Source of the DNA: CAYOBW01 sp964402115
GTDB taxonomy: Bacteria; Verrucomicrobiota; Kiritimatiellia; UBA8416; CAYOBW01
NCBI GenBank assembly: GCA_964402115.1
Contig: CAYOBW010000065.1
Coordinates: 1 to 28,729 of the forward strand
Direction of reading: 5' to 3'
DNA: 28,729 bases
Shown here: positions 8,484 through 16,692 of the stretch, piece by piece
Layout of the letters: the number at the start of each line of letters is the position of its first letter
Position numbering within the stretch: the stretch's first letter is position 1
Translations under genes and position numbers: made by a program
Notes under the pieces: model-generated
Told to the model about the DNA's origin: nothing
Database searches by the model: none
What the model saw: only the letters and a program-made list of their open reading frames with translations

Positions 8484-9635
8484 CTACTGCGTAATGAGCG
8501 GCGGTATTTTGCCGGGCCAAGCCAGGTCCGGGCCATCCTTCCAATAGGACAACTGCGACAGCGACACGTCCCGGCCAAAGGCCTGCGCCATGAACATGTA
8601 CGCGGTTACGCAAACCACAAGGATCGAGGCAATCGCCAGGATGTGGAAGAACACGTTCGGCTTGTCCTCAACGATGATCGGCTCAAACAGTTCGGGCGCG
8701 GATTCCTCCGCTGCCGCCGCCGTCCGCCTGATCTGCAGGCCCCCGGAAGACTGTGGCATGGGTGCGGCCACGGAGCCATCGGGTCGCTTGACTTTGATGG
8801 TCTTGCGGCGGGTGGGGGAGTCGCCCTCTTCCCCTTCTTCCTCACCGGGAAGATCGATGCGGGACGTCTTGCTGAGCACCGTCTTCGCTTCGGACGGTGG
8901 CCCAGGCTCGTGAGCGGTCATGGACGCCGCCGAGGGAGCGTGCCCCAACTTGATCGTGGCGGCATCACCAGGCCGCTTCAGGCGAATCGTCTTGGGTCGC
9001 CCATCCTCAACCGACGGCGCCGACGGTGTGGCCGCCGCGGCTGCGCCCACGGCCGGCTGCTTGGTGGTATCGGGAGCGTATACGGCATCCAGCGAGATAC
9101 GGGACGTCTTCCGCTTGTCATCCAAGCGCGCGGTTTCATGCATCACCTTCGCTGGCGAGGGCGCCTCGGCGGAGGCTGTCGGCACGGCGGCAGGAGCGGG
9201 CACGGCGGCGGCAGGCACCGGAACGCCAGCAGGGGCAGGACGCCCCGCGGGCCGGATGCGAATGGTCCGTGGCACTTCCGCAACCTTCCCCTTGCCTTCG
9301 CCGGGGGCAGCCGTGGCGGCATCCAGTGGAATACGCGAGGTTTCCTTCTTCTTCGGAGTGCCGGGGAGCACGGCCGCGGCCACGGTTTCTCCCGCGGGCG
9401 CCGCAGCCCCGGCCGGGATCGGCCGGACCGCAGTCTTGGCCACGGTGCTGGGCTTGATCACCAGACGCGGCACATCAGCTGTCGCCTCGGCTTCGGGCGG
9501 CATACTGATGTGGATCGTGGAACTGAGATCGGAACCCGCCCCCGCGACCGGCTTACGCGCGCCGTTCTTGCTTAAGTCGAGCTTCGGAGGAATCTGCTCG
9601 TCACCGGATTTCGCAACATTGGGAACATCAGCCAT
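8484..9635 (-). CDS. Low-complexity membrane-anchored protein with alternating Thr/Arg motifs, unknown function
   Basis: I do not recognise a family. The 383 residues are rich in Ala, Pro, Lys and Thr up to about 325. One membrane helix follows at about 329-351, then a 30-residue tail with 'SYWKDGPDLAW'. Two short motifs alternate. Type A is (K)(E/K)TSRIxL(D/P), at about 98-105, 176-183 and 256-263. Type B is (R/K)TI(R/K)x(R/K), at about 123-128, 215-220 and 278-283. They may be phosphorylation or docking sites for a partner with a phosphothreonine-binding domain (inference). The topology suggests a long cytoplasmic N-terminal part. ATG 9635 has a G-rich ribosome-binding site; trxA follows after 12 nt. 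The motifs could also be a drifted tandem repeat without function. Confidence 0.72.
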   Translation of the reverse strand: MADVPNVAKSGDEQIPPKLDLSKNGARKPVAGAGSDLSSTIHISMPPEAEATADVPRLVIKPSTVAKTAVRPIPAGAAAPAGETVAAAVLPGTPKKKETSRIPLDAATAAPGEGKGKVAEVPRTIRIRPAGRPAPAGVPVPAAAVPAPAAVPTASAEAPSPAKVMHETARLDDKRKTSRISLDAVYAPDTTKQPAVGAAAAATPSAPSVEDGRPKTIRLKRPGDAATIKLGHAPSAASMTAHEPGPPSEAKTVLSKTSRIDLPGEEEGEEGDSPTRRKTIKVKRPDGSVAAPMPQSSGGLQIRRTAAAAEESAPELFEPIIVEDKPNVFFHILAIASILVVCVTAYMFMAQAFGRDVSLSQLSYWKDGPDLAWPGKIPPLITQ

Positions 9636-9665
9636 GGTATACCCCCCGCACTTATCTATCTGAAG

Positions 9666-9694
9666 ACGCTAGCAACGCCAGTCCATCAGGTCAA
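9666..9694 (-). promoter_or_regulatory. Candidate promoter of the 383-residue protein gene and trxA
   Basis: Minus-strand TTGACC (9689-9694) and TAGCGT (9666-9671) are spaced by 17 nt. The -35 matches consensus at 5 of 6 positions and the -10 at 3 of 6. It lies between the hairpin after frr and ATG 9635, where a new transcript would be expected to start. Confidence 0.42.
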
Positions 9695-9713
9695 CAGCGA
9701 ACTCTGCCGGCAG

Positions 9714-9748
9714 CACAAGGCGCAGCGGACCGACCCCGCAGCCTTGTG
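9714..9748 (-). terminator. Strong stem-loop just after frr, terminator-like but without a T-run
   Basis: On the minus strand CACAAGGC and GCCTTGTG (9741-9748 and 9714-9721 on the plus strand) form a perfect 8-bp outer stem. An inner GCGG/CCGC stem closes a 7-nt loop. It begins 8 nt after the frr stop. It is followed by the 10-nt perfect palindrome CTGCCGGCAG (9704-9713) rather than a T tract. It may end the pyrH-frr transcript or protect its 3' end. Confidence 0.42.
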
Positions 9749-9756
9749 TCCGACAA

Positions 9757-10320
9757 CTAGACCACCATGATCTCGGCTTCCTTGTGTTTGACGGTGTCAT
9801 CCACCTTCCTGATATAGCCGTCAGTTTCCTGCTGAATCTGCGCAAGTGCCTGATCCCGTTCGTCTTCCGAGATAGATCCGTCCTTCTGCAACTTCTTGAT
9901 CATGTCGTTGGCTTCACGACGCACGTTCCGGATGGCCACGCGCGCCTCCTCCGACATGCGGCGCGCCACCTTGCTCAGCTCCTGCCGCCGTTCCTGGTTC
10001 AATTCGGGGATCGGCACGCGAATGACGCGCCCATCGTTCATGGGCGTCACGCCCAGATTGGCCGCCAGGATGGCCTTCTCGATGTTGGGCAGGGCGGTGG
10101 GATCGTAGGAGTTGATGACAATCAGGCGCGACTCCGGGGTGGAGATGTTGGCGATTTCGCGCAGCCGGGTCATCGCACCGTAGTACGAAACCTGCAGGTT
10201 CTCCACCAGGGCGGGCGAGGCCTTGCCCGTGCGCAAGCCGGCGAACTGCTCCAGCAGAAACTGCTGGGTCTTCGACATTTTTTCTTCGGCATCCAGCAGA
10301 ACATCATCTACCGATTCCAT
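9757..10320 (-). CDS. frr: Ribosome recycling factor
   Basis: This 187-residue protein splits post-termination ribosomes together with EF-G and matches the family length (about 185). Signatures include 'FAGLRTGKASPALVENLQVSYYG' near residues 26-48. 'PNIEKAIL' and 'GRVIRVPIPELNQERRQEL' come mid-protein, and the C-terminal helix has 'DDTVKHKEAEIM'. The frame runs 20 codons further upstream, but ATG 10320 has GGAGGGAGGG before it and gives the standard N-terminus. It lies 60 nt downstream of pyrH, the usual bacterial pairing. A strong hairpin follows its stop, making it the likely last gene of the long minus-strand run. Confidence 0.97.
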   Translation of the reverse strand: MESVDDVLLDAEEKMSKTQQFLLEQFAGLRTGKASPALVENLQVSYYGAMTRLREIANISTPESRLIVINSYDPTALPNIEKAILAANLGVTPMNDGRVIRVPIPELNQERRQELSKVARRMSEEARVAIRNVRREANDMIKKLQKDGSISEDERDQALAQIQQETDGYIRKVDDTVKHKEAEIMVV

Positions 10321-10380
10321 ACCATCCCTCCCTCCGCCGCCACGCACACCGTCAGGAGCACGGCACACGTGCCGGCACAT

Positions 10381-11115
10381 TCAATCCGTAACCAGCGTAC
10401 CCACTTCCCGACCGGCCACCGCCCGTTCGATCGTCCCCGGCTTGAAGAAATTGAACACGATGATCGGAATATGATTCTCCATGCACAACGAGAAAGCCGT
10501 GGCGTCCATGACGCGCAGCGATCTGTTCAGCGCCTCGCGATAGGAAACCCGACGGTAAAGCGTGGCGGTTGGATCCGCGACCGGGTCCGCCGAATACACG
10601 CCGTCCACCTTGGTGGCTTTCATCAGCACGTCCGCCGAAATCTCGCTGGCGCGCAGGGCTGCCGCGGTATCCGTGCTGAAGAAGGGGTTGCCCGTGCCGC
10701 CGGTAAAAATCACGACCCGCCCCTTCTCGAAGTGCCGCAGGGCGCGCTTGAGAATGAACGGCTCAGCCACTTTGTTCATCTCGATGGCCGTCTGCACCCG
10801 CGCAGGCAGTCCGGCGCGCTCAAAGGCGTTGTGCAAAGCCAAGCCGTTGATGGTGGTGGCCAGCATGCCCATATAATCGCCCGTCGTCCGGTCAATCCCC
10901 CGCGCTTCGCCGAGCGTCCCGCGAAAGATATTACCCCCGCCGACGACGAGAGCGATCTGGACCCCCGTGTCGGCCACGCGCTTGATGCGGGTGGCGATGC
11001 CTGTGACGATTTCGGGGTCAATGCTGAGGCCCTTCTCGCGATTCTGCAACGCCTCGCCGCTCAGCTTCAGCAGAATGCGCCGATACTTGCTCTTCGCCAC
11101 CCGCCTTGCCACCAT
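10381..11115 (-). CDS. pyrH: UMP kinase
   Basis: This hexameric amino-acid-kinase-fold enzyme phosphorylates UMP to UDP. The 244-residue product has 'ILLKLSGEAL' at residues 14-23, the nucleotide-site 'VVGGGNIFRG' and the family 'TGGTGNPFFSTDTAAALRA' stretch. Length is normal. ATG 11115 is preceded by AGGGAGG; the frame extends upstream to 11187 but without family similarity. The 91-nt gap to alaS contains a putative promoter (11158-11187), so pyrH and frr may be transcribed independently as well as by read-through. Confidence 0.97.
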   Translation of the reverse strand: MVARRVAKSKYRRILLKLSGEALQNREKGLSIDPEIVTGIATRIKRVADTGVQIALVVGGGNIFRGTLGEARGIDRTTGDYMGMLATTINGLALHNAFERAGLPARVQTAIEMNKVAEPFILKRALRHFEKGRVVIFTGGTGNPFFSTDTAAALRASEISADVLMKATKVDGVYSADPVADPTATLYRRVSYREALNRSLRVMDATAFSLCMENHIPIIVFNFFKPGTIERAVAGREVGTLVTD

Positions 11116-11157
11116 ACAGCCTCCCTGACAGCCCGTTACGGACCGATCACGGCCGGT

Positions 11158-11187
11158 AAAATACCGCAAATCCGGGGCCGCGGCCAA
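11158..11187 (-). promoter_or_regulatory. Candidate promoter of pyrH-frr
   Basis: Minus-strand TTGGCC (11182-11187) and TATTTT (11158-11163) are 18 nt apart, each matching sigma-70 consensus at 4 of 6 positions. The AT-rich -10 stands out in a GC-rich gap. The leader to ATG 11115 would be about 36 nt. Confidence 0.42.
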
Positions 11188-11206
11188 GCGCTTTCGTGAA
11201 TCACTG

Positions 11207-13018
11207 TCACGCCCGTGGTTCCAGAATGGCGCGGATCCGGCGCACGCCGGCGCTCGACGACTCCTCTTTCTGAATCTTGAAGCGCCCCAGTTCGCTGGTG
11301 CGCTTGACGTGTGGCCCCCCGCAGACCTCCTTCGAGAAACCGCCCATCGCGTAGACCTTGACCTGCTCGCCGTACTTGCCCTCGAACAGGGCGATGGACC
11401 CGGCCGCGCGGGCCTCTTCGATGGTCATCGTCTCCATCGTCACGGGCAGATCGTCCGCGATGGCCTTGTTGACCAGCTCCTCCACCTGCTGAAGTTGCTC
11501 GGGGGTGAGCTTGTCCGGGTGCGCGAAGTCGAAGCGCAAGCGCTCGGGCGTGATATTGGAGCCCTTCTGCCGCACATGTTCGCCCAGCACGAGCCGCAGG
11601 CTCTGGTGCAGCAGGTGGGTCGCCGTGTGCAACCCCGTGGTCTGCTCCGACTGATCCGCCAGCCCGCCCTTGAACACCTTATCCGCCCCTTGCTTGGAGA
11701 CCTCGCGGTGCGTATCGAACGCACTGTCGAAGCCGGCGCGGTCCACGGCAATGCCGTTCTCGCGGCAGATTTCCTCCGTGAACTCGACCGGGAAGCCATA
11801 CGTGTCGAAGAGCCGGAACGCCACGCGTCCCGACAGCGTCGCCCCGCCGTGCGCCCGCATCTGTTCGAGAATCTTGCCCAGTTCCGCCGTGCCGCGGTCG
11901 AGCGTCTTCTCGAAGCGCTGCTCCTCGGCAGCCAGCTCCGCCACGACATGCGTGCGGTACTTCTCCAGCTCCGGGTAGGCGGACCGGTACAGGCCGATGA
12001 TGCACTCGGCCAGAGGCGTGGTGAAGCCCGCCACCAGGCCGACCTGGCGGGCATAGCGCACGGCCCGCCGGATCAGCCGACGCAACACGTAACCCTGCCC
12101 CAGATTGCCGGGCGTGATCTGCTTGGGGTCGGCCAGGATGAACACCGCGCTACGCAGGTGGTCCGCCAGCACGCGAAAGGCGCGCGTGGTGCCGGCATCC
12201 TGGTCCACGTGACGACCGCAGCCGTCGGCGATCGTCGCCAGCAGCGGCTGGAAGAGCTCGGTCTCGTACACCGATCGGCACCCCTGCAGCATGGCGATCG
12301 TCCGCTCGACGCCCATGCCGGTGTCAACATTATGCTGGCGGAGCGGCACGTACCGGCCGTCGGCGGTCTTGTCGTACTGCATGAAGACGTCGTTCCAGAT
12401 CTCGAAGTACTTCCCGCAACTGCAGCCCGGACGGCAGGCCGGTCCGCACGCGCCCTTGCCGGTGTCGACGAACATCTCGGTGTCCGGCCCGCAGGGACCG
12501 GTCTGGCCGGCCGGCCCCCACCAGTTGTCCTTGATGGGCAGCGCGAAAATGCGCGACTCCGGCAGGCCGAGCTTCTTCCAGATGCCGATGGATTGATCGT
12601 CGCGCGCCACGAGTTCGTTGCCTTCGAACACCGTGACGTGCAGGGCGGCCGGGTCGAACCCGAGGAAGGCGGGAGAGGTCAGGAACTCGTACGACCAGGC
12701 GATGGCCTCCTCCTTGAAGTAGTCGCCCAGCGACCAGTTGCCCAGCATCTCGAAGAACGTCAGGTGGCCGGCATCGCCCACGTCGTCGATGTCACCCGTC
12801 CGAATGCACTTCTGGCAATCGCACAGGCGCCGCCCCCCCGGGTGTGGCTCACCGAGCAGGTATGGCACGAGGGGATGCATGCCGGCCGTCGTAAAAAGCA
12901 CGGTCGGATCGTTCTCGGGAAATAGCGAGCTGCCCGAAATCACCCGGTGCCCCTTGCCCGCAAAGAAGCCGAGGTACATCTGCCTGAGTTCGTCCGCCTT
13001 GATCTCTCGTCGCATCAT
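11207..13018 (-). CDS. alaS: Alanine-tRNA ligase, short form without the C-Ala domain
   Basis: The enzyme charges tRNA-Ala. At 603 residues it is far shorter than E. coli AlaRS (876). The class II catalytic domain and tRNA-recognition helices fill about 1-440. The editing domain keeps its zinc ligands: H464 and H468 in 'HTATH', C566 and H570 in 'CGGPH'. The protein ends about 30 residues after that, so the C-terminal C-Ala region is missing. The catalytic domain has a Cys-rich insertion ('ACGPACRPGCSCGKYFEIWN', about residue 200) in place of the plain family loop. Both traits fit the compact AlaRS type known from several bacterial lineages, so this is unlikely to be a truncation. ATG 13018 is the first of two tandem ATGs and has GGGAGGA upstream. 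It follows recA by 74 nt, as often seen. Confidence 0.95.
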   Translation of the reverse strand: MMRREIKADELRQMYLGFFAGKGHRVISGSSLFPENDPTVLFTTAGMHPLVPYLLGEPHPGGRRLCDCQKCIRTGDIDDVGDAGHLTFFEMLGNWSLGDYFKEEAIAWSYEFLTSPAFLGFDPAALHVTVFEGNELVARDDQSIGIWKKLGLPESRIFALPIKDNWWGPAGQTGPCGPDTEMFVDTGKGACGPACRPGCSCGKYFEIWNDVFMQYDKTADGRYVPLRQHNVDTGMGVERTIAMLQGCRSVYETELFQPLLATIADGCGRHVDQDAGTTRAFRVLADHLRSAVFILADPKQITPGNLGQGYVLRRLIRRAVRYARQVGLVAGFTTPLAECIIGLYRSAYPELEKYRTHVVAELAAEEQRFEKTLDRGTAELGKILEQMRAHGGATLSGRVAFRLFDTYGFPVEFTEEICRENGIAVDRAGFDSAFDTHREVSKQGADKVFKGGLADQSEQTTGLHTATHLLHQSLRLVLGEHVRQKGSNITPERLRFDFAHPDKLTPEQLQQVEELVNKAIADDLPVTMETMTIEEARAAGSIALFEGKYGEQVKVYAMGGFSKEVCGGPHVKRTSELGRFKIQKEESSSAGVRRIRAILEPRA

Positions 13019-13092
13019 GTGATGATCCGTCCTCCCGCGCGGGCAACCGGCGCCTGCCAGGGCCGCCGGCCACCCGCCAGATTGTGTGCTGC

Positions 13093-14148
13093 TTACTCGC
13101 CGACCGGAGGCACCACCGGGGCCGCGGCAGCGCCCTTGACCAGGGGCCCGAGCGTCTTCTCTTTCACCTTGGCCATAATGCGCTGCATCAGGTCGGGATT
13201 CTGCTCGAGCGTCGCGCGGGCGGCGTCCTGCCCCTGGCCCACCTGCTCATCCTCGAAGGAGATCCACGAACCGCGCTTGGTCAGAACCCCATGCTGCAGG
13301 CCCGATTCCACCACCGAACCCTCCCAGGAAATGCCCTTGGCGTACAGGATGTCGAATTCGGCCTCGCCAAAAGGCGGCGCGACCTTGTTCTTGACCACGT
13401 TCACGCGCGTGCGGTTGCCCATCACCGCCCCCGTGGCGTCCTTGATGGAGGCCGTGCGCCTGATGTTCAGCCGCACGGACGTGTAGAACTTCAGCGCCCG
13501 GCCGCCCGGCGTCGTTTCGGGGTTCCCGAACATGACGCCGATCTTCTCGCGAATCTGGTTCGTGAAGATGCAGAGCGTCTTGGTTTGCGCGATGATGGCC
13601 GTCAGCTTGCGCATCGCCTGCGACATCAGTCGGGCCTGCAAGCCCATGTGCGAGTCGCCCATGCCGCCGTCCAGTTCCGCCTGCGGCGTCAGGGCCGCGA
13701 CCGAATCCAGCACGATCACGTCGAGCGCGGAGCTCTGAACCAGCTTTTCCGTGATCGTCAGGGCTTCCTCGCCCGAGGACGGTTGCGAAACCAGCAGGTC
13801 GTCGAGATTCACGCCGATGCGCTTCGCGTAGGCGGCGTCCAGCGCGTGTTCCGCGTCCACGAAGGCCGCATAGCCGCCCGCTTTCTGCGCGTTCGCGATC
13901 ACGTGCAGCGCGAGGGTCGTCTTGCCCGAGGACTCCGGACCGTAGATTTCCACGATGCGGCCGCGGGGCAAGCCGCCCACACCCAGCGCCAGATCGAGCG
14001 AGAAGGCGCCCGTCGAGATGCAGGGAATCGCCTTGAGCGACTCCGCATCACCCATGCGCATGATCGCGCCGTCGCCGAACTGCTTCCGAATCTGGGCCAG
14101 CACGCCCTCCAACCCGGCATTCGCCTCTTTCTCTACCTTCTTAGCCAT
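13093..14148 (-). CDS. recA: Recombinase RecA
   Basis: This ATP-dependent strand-exchange protein also triggers LexA cleavage. The 351-residue length is normal. The Walker A motif 'GPESSGKT' is at 70-77. The Walker B-like strand 'VIVLDSVAAL', the L1 loop 'MGDSHMGLQARLMSQAMRKL' and the L2 part 'TNQIREKIGVMFGNPETTPGG' are intact. The C-terminal tail is Ala/Pro/Val-rich rather than strongly acidic, which is unusual but mild. Its ATG overlaps the end of pncC by 8 nt (ATGGCTAA), so translation is probably coupled. I see no obvious SOS box at this start; control would come from further upstream. Confidence 0.98.
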   Translation of the reverse strand: MAKKVEKEANAGLEGVLAQIRKQFGDGAIMRMGDAESLKAIPCISTGAFSLDLALGVGGLPRGRIVEIYGPESSGKTTLALHVIANAQKAGGYAAFVDAEHALDAAYAKRIGVNLDDLLVSQPSSGEEALTITEKLVQSSALDVIVLDSVAALTPQAELDGGMGDSHMGLQARLMSQAMRKLTAIIAQTKTLCIFTNQIREKIGVMFGNPETTPGGRALKFYTSVRLNIRRTASIKDATGAVMGNRTRVNVVKNKVAPPFGEAEFDILYAKGISWEGSVVESGLQHGVLTKRGSWISFEDEQVGQGQDAARATLEQNPDLMQRIMAKVKEKTLGPLVKGAAAAPVVPPVGE

Positions 14149-14638
14149 TTTCAGCTCCTTCTCCCGTGAGGGATTCCCGCACCATGTTCAAGGCTGCCTC
14201 GACCGCCGCGGCTCGCACCGCCTCCCGATCGCCGCGCCACCGGAAACGCCGCACGACGCCTCCCCGCGCGTCCACCAACCCAATGTAGACCAGGCCAACC
14301 GGCTTGGCACGCGTACCGCCCCGCGGCCCGGCCACACCGGTGACCGCGAGCCCGAGATCGGTGCCGAAGCGCGCGCGCACACCTGACGCCATCAGGTAGG
14401 CCACGGCCGCGCTGACGGCGCCCTCGCGCGCCAGCACCCGCGGCGACACCCCCAGGCACGCGGTTTTCGCCGCGTTGGCGTAGGCGATCACACCGCCCGC
14501 GAAGTACGCCGAACTGCCGCTCTCCGCCGTCAACCGGCCGCCCAGCAGGCCGCCCGTGCAGGACTCCGCTACCGCCAGCGTCAACCTGTCCCTGCGTAAG
14601 AGAAGCGCGACGCGGTGCTCAATTCCGCATTTTTTCAC
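14141..14638 (-). CDS. pncC: Nicotinamide-nucleotide amidohydrolase (CinA C-terminal domain protein)
   Basis: This 165-residue stand-alone CinA C-terminal domain deamidates nicotinamide mononucleotide in pyridine-nucleotide recycling. The family core 'LTLAVAESCTGG' is at about residues 19-30, followed by 'GSSAYFAGGVIAYAN' and 'GLAVTGVAGPRGGT'. There is no N-terminal MoCF domain as in full-length CinA. The start is GTG 14638, embedded in T6-GTG-A6; the nearby ATG at 14630 is out of frame. The ribosome-binding site is weak (GACGAGA), hinting at low expression. Linkage of cinA-type genes to recA is widely conserved, and here the two genes overlap by 8 nt. Confidence 0.93.
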   Translation of the reverse strand: MKKCGIEHRVALLLRRDRLTLAVAESCTGGLLGGRLTAESGSSAYFAGGVIAYANAAKTACLGVSPRVLAREGAVSAAVAYLMASGVRARFGTDLGLAVTGVAGPRGGTRAKPVGLVYIGLVDARGGVVRRFRWRGDREAVRAAAVEAALNMVRESLTGEGAENG

Positions 14639-14683
14639 AAAAAATTTCTCGTCGTCGTCGCAACCCGCCGGCGTGGCTTCCGG

Positions 14684-15655
14684 TTACGCCCCATACCCGC
14701 GGGGATGCGCCTGGTGCCAGGCCCAGGCGCTGGCGATGATGGTCTGCAGGTTGTCGAACCGGGGCTGCCAGCCGAGCACGGTCCGCGCCTTCTCCGCCCC
14801 TGCCACGAGCCGGGCCGGATCTCCGGGACGCCGCGGCGCCAGCACGGCGGGAATCGGGTGACCAGTGACGGTGCGGGCGGCGTCAATGACGTCCTTGACG
14901 GAGTACCCCGTCCCGGTGCCGAGGTTGAAGGGGCCCGCGACGTCCCGGGTCAGTGCCAGGATGTGCGCCTGCGCAAGGTCCACGATATGGATGTAATCGC
15001 GCAGGCAGGTTCCGTCCGGCGTGTCATAGTCGTCCCCGCAGATCAGCACCTTCTCGCGCTGACCCAGCGCCACCTGCAGGACGAGCGGGATCAGGTGCGT
15101 CTCGGGCACGTGGTCTTCGCCGAACCGCGCGGTCGCCCCGCAGGCGTTGAAGTAGCGCAGGTAGACGGCCTGCAGGCCGTGGATGCGCTGGTGCCAGTCC
15201 AGCACCTTCTCGAAAAGCAGCTTGGATTCGCCATAGGCGTTGGTCGGCCGCTGGGGCAGGTCCTCCGTGATGGGGAGCCGCTCCGGTTGGCCGTAGGTGG
15301 CGCACGTGGAGGAGAAGACCAGCTTGCGCACGCCCTGTTCGAGCATGGCCTCGGCAAGGTTGACCCCGCCCACGAGGTTGTTGCGGAAGTAGCGCTCGGG
15401 GTGGGTCATGGACTCGGCCACCAGCGCGTAGGCCGCGAAGTGCATGACCGCATCCGGGCGGACCTCGGCCAGCGCCCGGCCGATCTGGTCGCGTTCGCGC
15501 AGGTCGCCCTCGATCAGGCGGGCACGCGGGTCGACGGCGGCCCGATGTCCCCGCTCCAAGTTGTCGAACACTGCCACGTCGTGGCCGTTGTCGAGCAACT
15601 GCTCCGTGGTGACGCTTCCGATGTACCCCGCCCCCCCCGTGACCAGCACCTTCAT
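14684..15655 (-). CDS. galE: UDP-glucose 4-epimerase
   Basis: This short-chain-dehydrogenase enzyme interconverts UDP-glucose and UDP-galactose for surface glycans. Residues 7-13 hold the NAD-binding GxxGxxG; 'FSSTCATYG' carries the catalytic Ser/Thr, and Y141-x3-K145 is the catalytic pair. The C-terminal 'RRPGDPARLVAGAEKA' stretch is typical of GalE. Length 323 is close to the usual 330-340. ATG 15655 overlaps the lpxD stop in an ATGA junction and has AAGGAG upstream, so it is translated from the envelope operon. In many bacteria lpxA/fabZ follow lpxD; galE takes that place here. Specificity for GlcNAc derivatives cannot be excluded. Confidence 0.93.
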   Translation of the reverse strand: MKVLVTGGAGYIGSVTTEQLLDNGHDVAVFDNLERGHRAAVDPRARLIEGDLRERDQIGRALAEVRPDAVMHFAAYALVAESMTHPERYFRNNLVGGVNLAEAMLEQGVRKLVFSSTCATYGQPERLPITEDLPQRPTNAYGESKLLFEKVLDWHQRIHGLQAVYLRYFNACGATARFGEDHVPETHLIPLVLQVALGQREKVLICGDDYDTPDGTCLRDYIHIVDLAQAHILALTRDVAGPFNLGTGTGYSVKDVIDAARTVTGHPIPAVLAPRRPGDPARLVAGAEKARTVLGWQPRFDNLQTIIASAWAWHQAHPRGYGA

Positions 15656-16692
15656 GCCTGCGCTCCTTTTCCTTCCAACCGGGCGAGACGCTTCTCCATC
15701 TCGCGCACCTGTTTCCGCAGCTCCGGCAGTTGCTGCGTGGCGGCGACCACGCGAAACGCCTCCCTCTCGGGCACGGCGGGCGCACCGAACACGCGGCCGC
15801 CGTCAGGGATGTCCCGCATGACGCCGGACTGGGCAAGCACGACGACCCTGTCGCCCACGTGCAAGTGGCCCGCGAAGCCGGCCTGGCCGCCCAGCATGCA
15901 GTCGCGCCCGACGGTCGTGCTGCCCGAGATCCCTACCTGCGCGGCCATGGCCGTGTTCTCGCCGATGCTGCAGTTGTGGGCGATCTGCACGAGGTTGTCG
16001 ATCTTCGCGCCGCGGGCAATGACCGTCTTCCCGAACCGCGCGCGGTCGACGGTGACGTTGGCGCCCAGTTCCACGTCGTCCCCGAGTTCGACGGTCCCGA
16101 TCTGCGGGATCTTCTTCCAGCCCGTCCGCTCACGGACGTAGCCAAAGCCATCGCTCCCGACAACCGCGCCGCTGTGCAGAATGACACGGCTGCCCACCGT
16201 CACCCGCTCGCGCACGGTGACGAACGGGTAGAACAGGCAGTCCGCACCGACAACAACCTGGTGCCCCACGTAGACGCAGGCCACAAGCACCGTGCCCGCG
16301 CCGATGCGCGCACCGGACTCGATTACGCAATGCGGCCCGACGCTGACACCGTCCCCGAGCACGGCATCCGCCGCCAGGACCGCGGTCGGGTGGACACCGG
16401 GCACGCGGGCCGGCGGCGGCGGACCCAGCCGCAACGCCGCGGCGGCGAACGCCGCGTCGGCGTTGGCCACGCGGATCAGCGTGCAGGCGGCCGTTCCCGC
16501 GAAGTCCCCGCCAACGATGACCGCCGTCGCGCGCGTGGTCTGCAGCAGGCTCGCGTACCGCGGGTTGGCCAGGAACGACAGCTCGCCCGGCTCCGCCTCT
16601 TTCAGCCCCGCCAGGCCGGTGATGGCAGCCGCACCGTCACCCTCAACGCTTCCCTGCAGGCTTTCCGCCAGTTGTGCCACTGTCAGGTTCAT
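15652..16692 (-). CDS. lpxD: UDP-3-O-acylglucosamine N-acyltransferase
   Basis: LpxD adds the second acyl chain in lipid A synthesis. The 346-residue protein has the N-terminal uridine-binding domain (residues 1-100), then a left-handed beta-helix of hexapeptide repeats (about 100-300). Its catalytic His is H239 in 'QIAHN', the same number as in E. coli. A C-terminal coiled helix ends the protein. Start ATG 16692 has GGAGGGGAAGG upstream and gives the usual 'LAESL' beginning. It lies within the end of skp, overlapping by 50 nt. The gene shows that the organism makes lipopolysaccharide-type lipid A. Confidence 0.97.
   Translation of the reverse strand: MNLTVAQLAESLQGSVEGDGAAAITGLAGLKEAEPGELSFLANPRYASLLQTTRATAVIVGGDFAGTAACTLIRVANADAAFAAAALRLGPPPPARVPGVHPTAVLAADAVLGDGVSVGPHCVIESGARIGAGTVLVACVYVGHQVVVGADCLFYPFVTVRERVTVGSRVILHSGAVVGSDGFGYVRERTGWKKIPQIGTVELGDDVELGANVTVDRARFGKTVIARGAKIDNLVQIAHNCSIGENTAMAAQVGISGSTTVGRDCMLGGQAGFAGHLHVGDRVVVLAQSGVMRDIPDGGRVFGAPAVPEREAFRVVAATQQLPELRKQVREMEKRLARLEGKGAQA

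Noticed and set aside
14713..14732. Additional REP-like motif (ggtgccaggcc) in galE
   Set aside because: It lacks the full TGCCnGGCAC match and is explained by conserved coding sequence.
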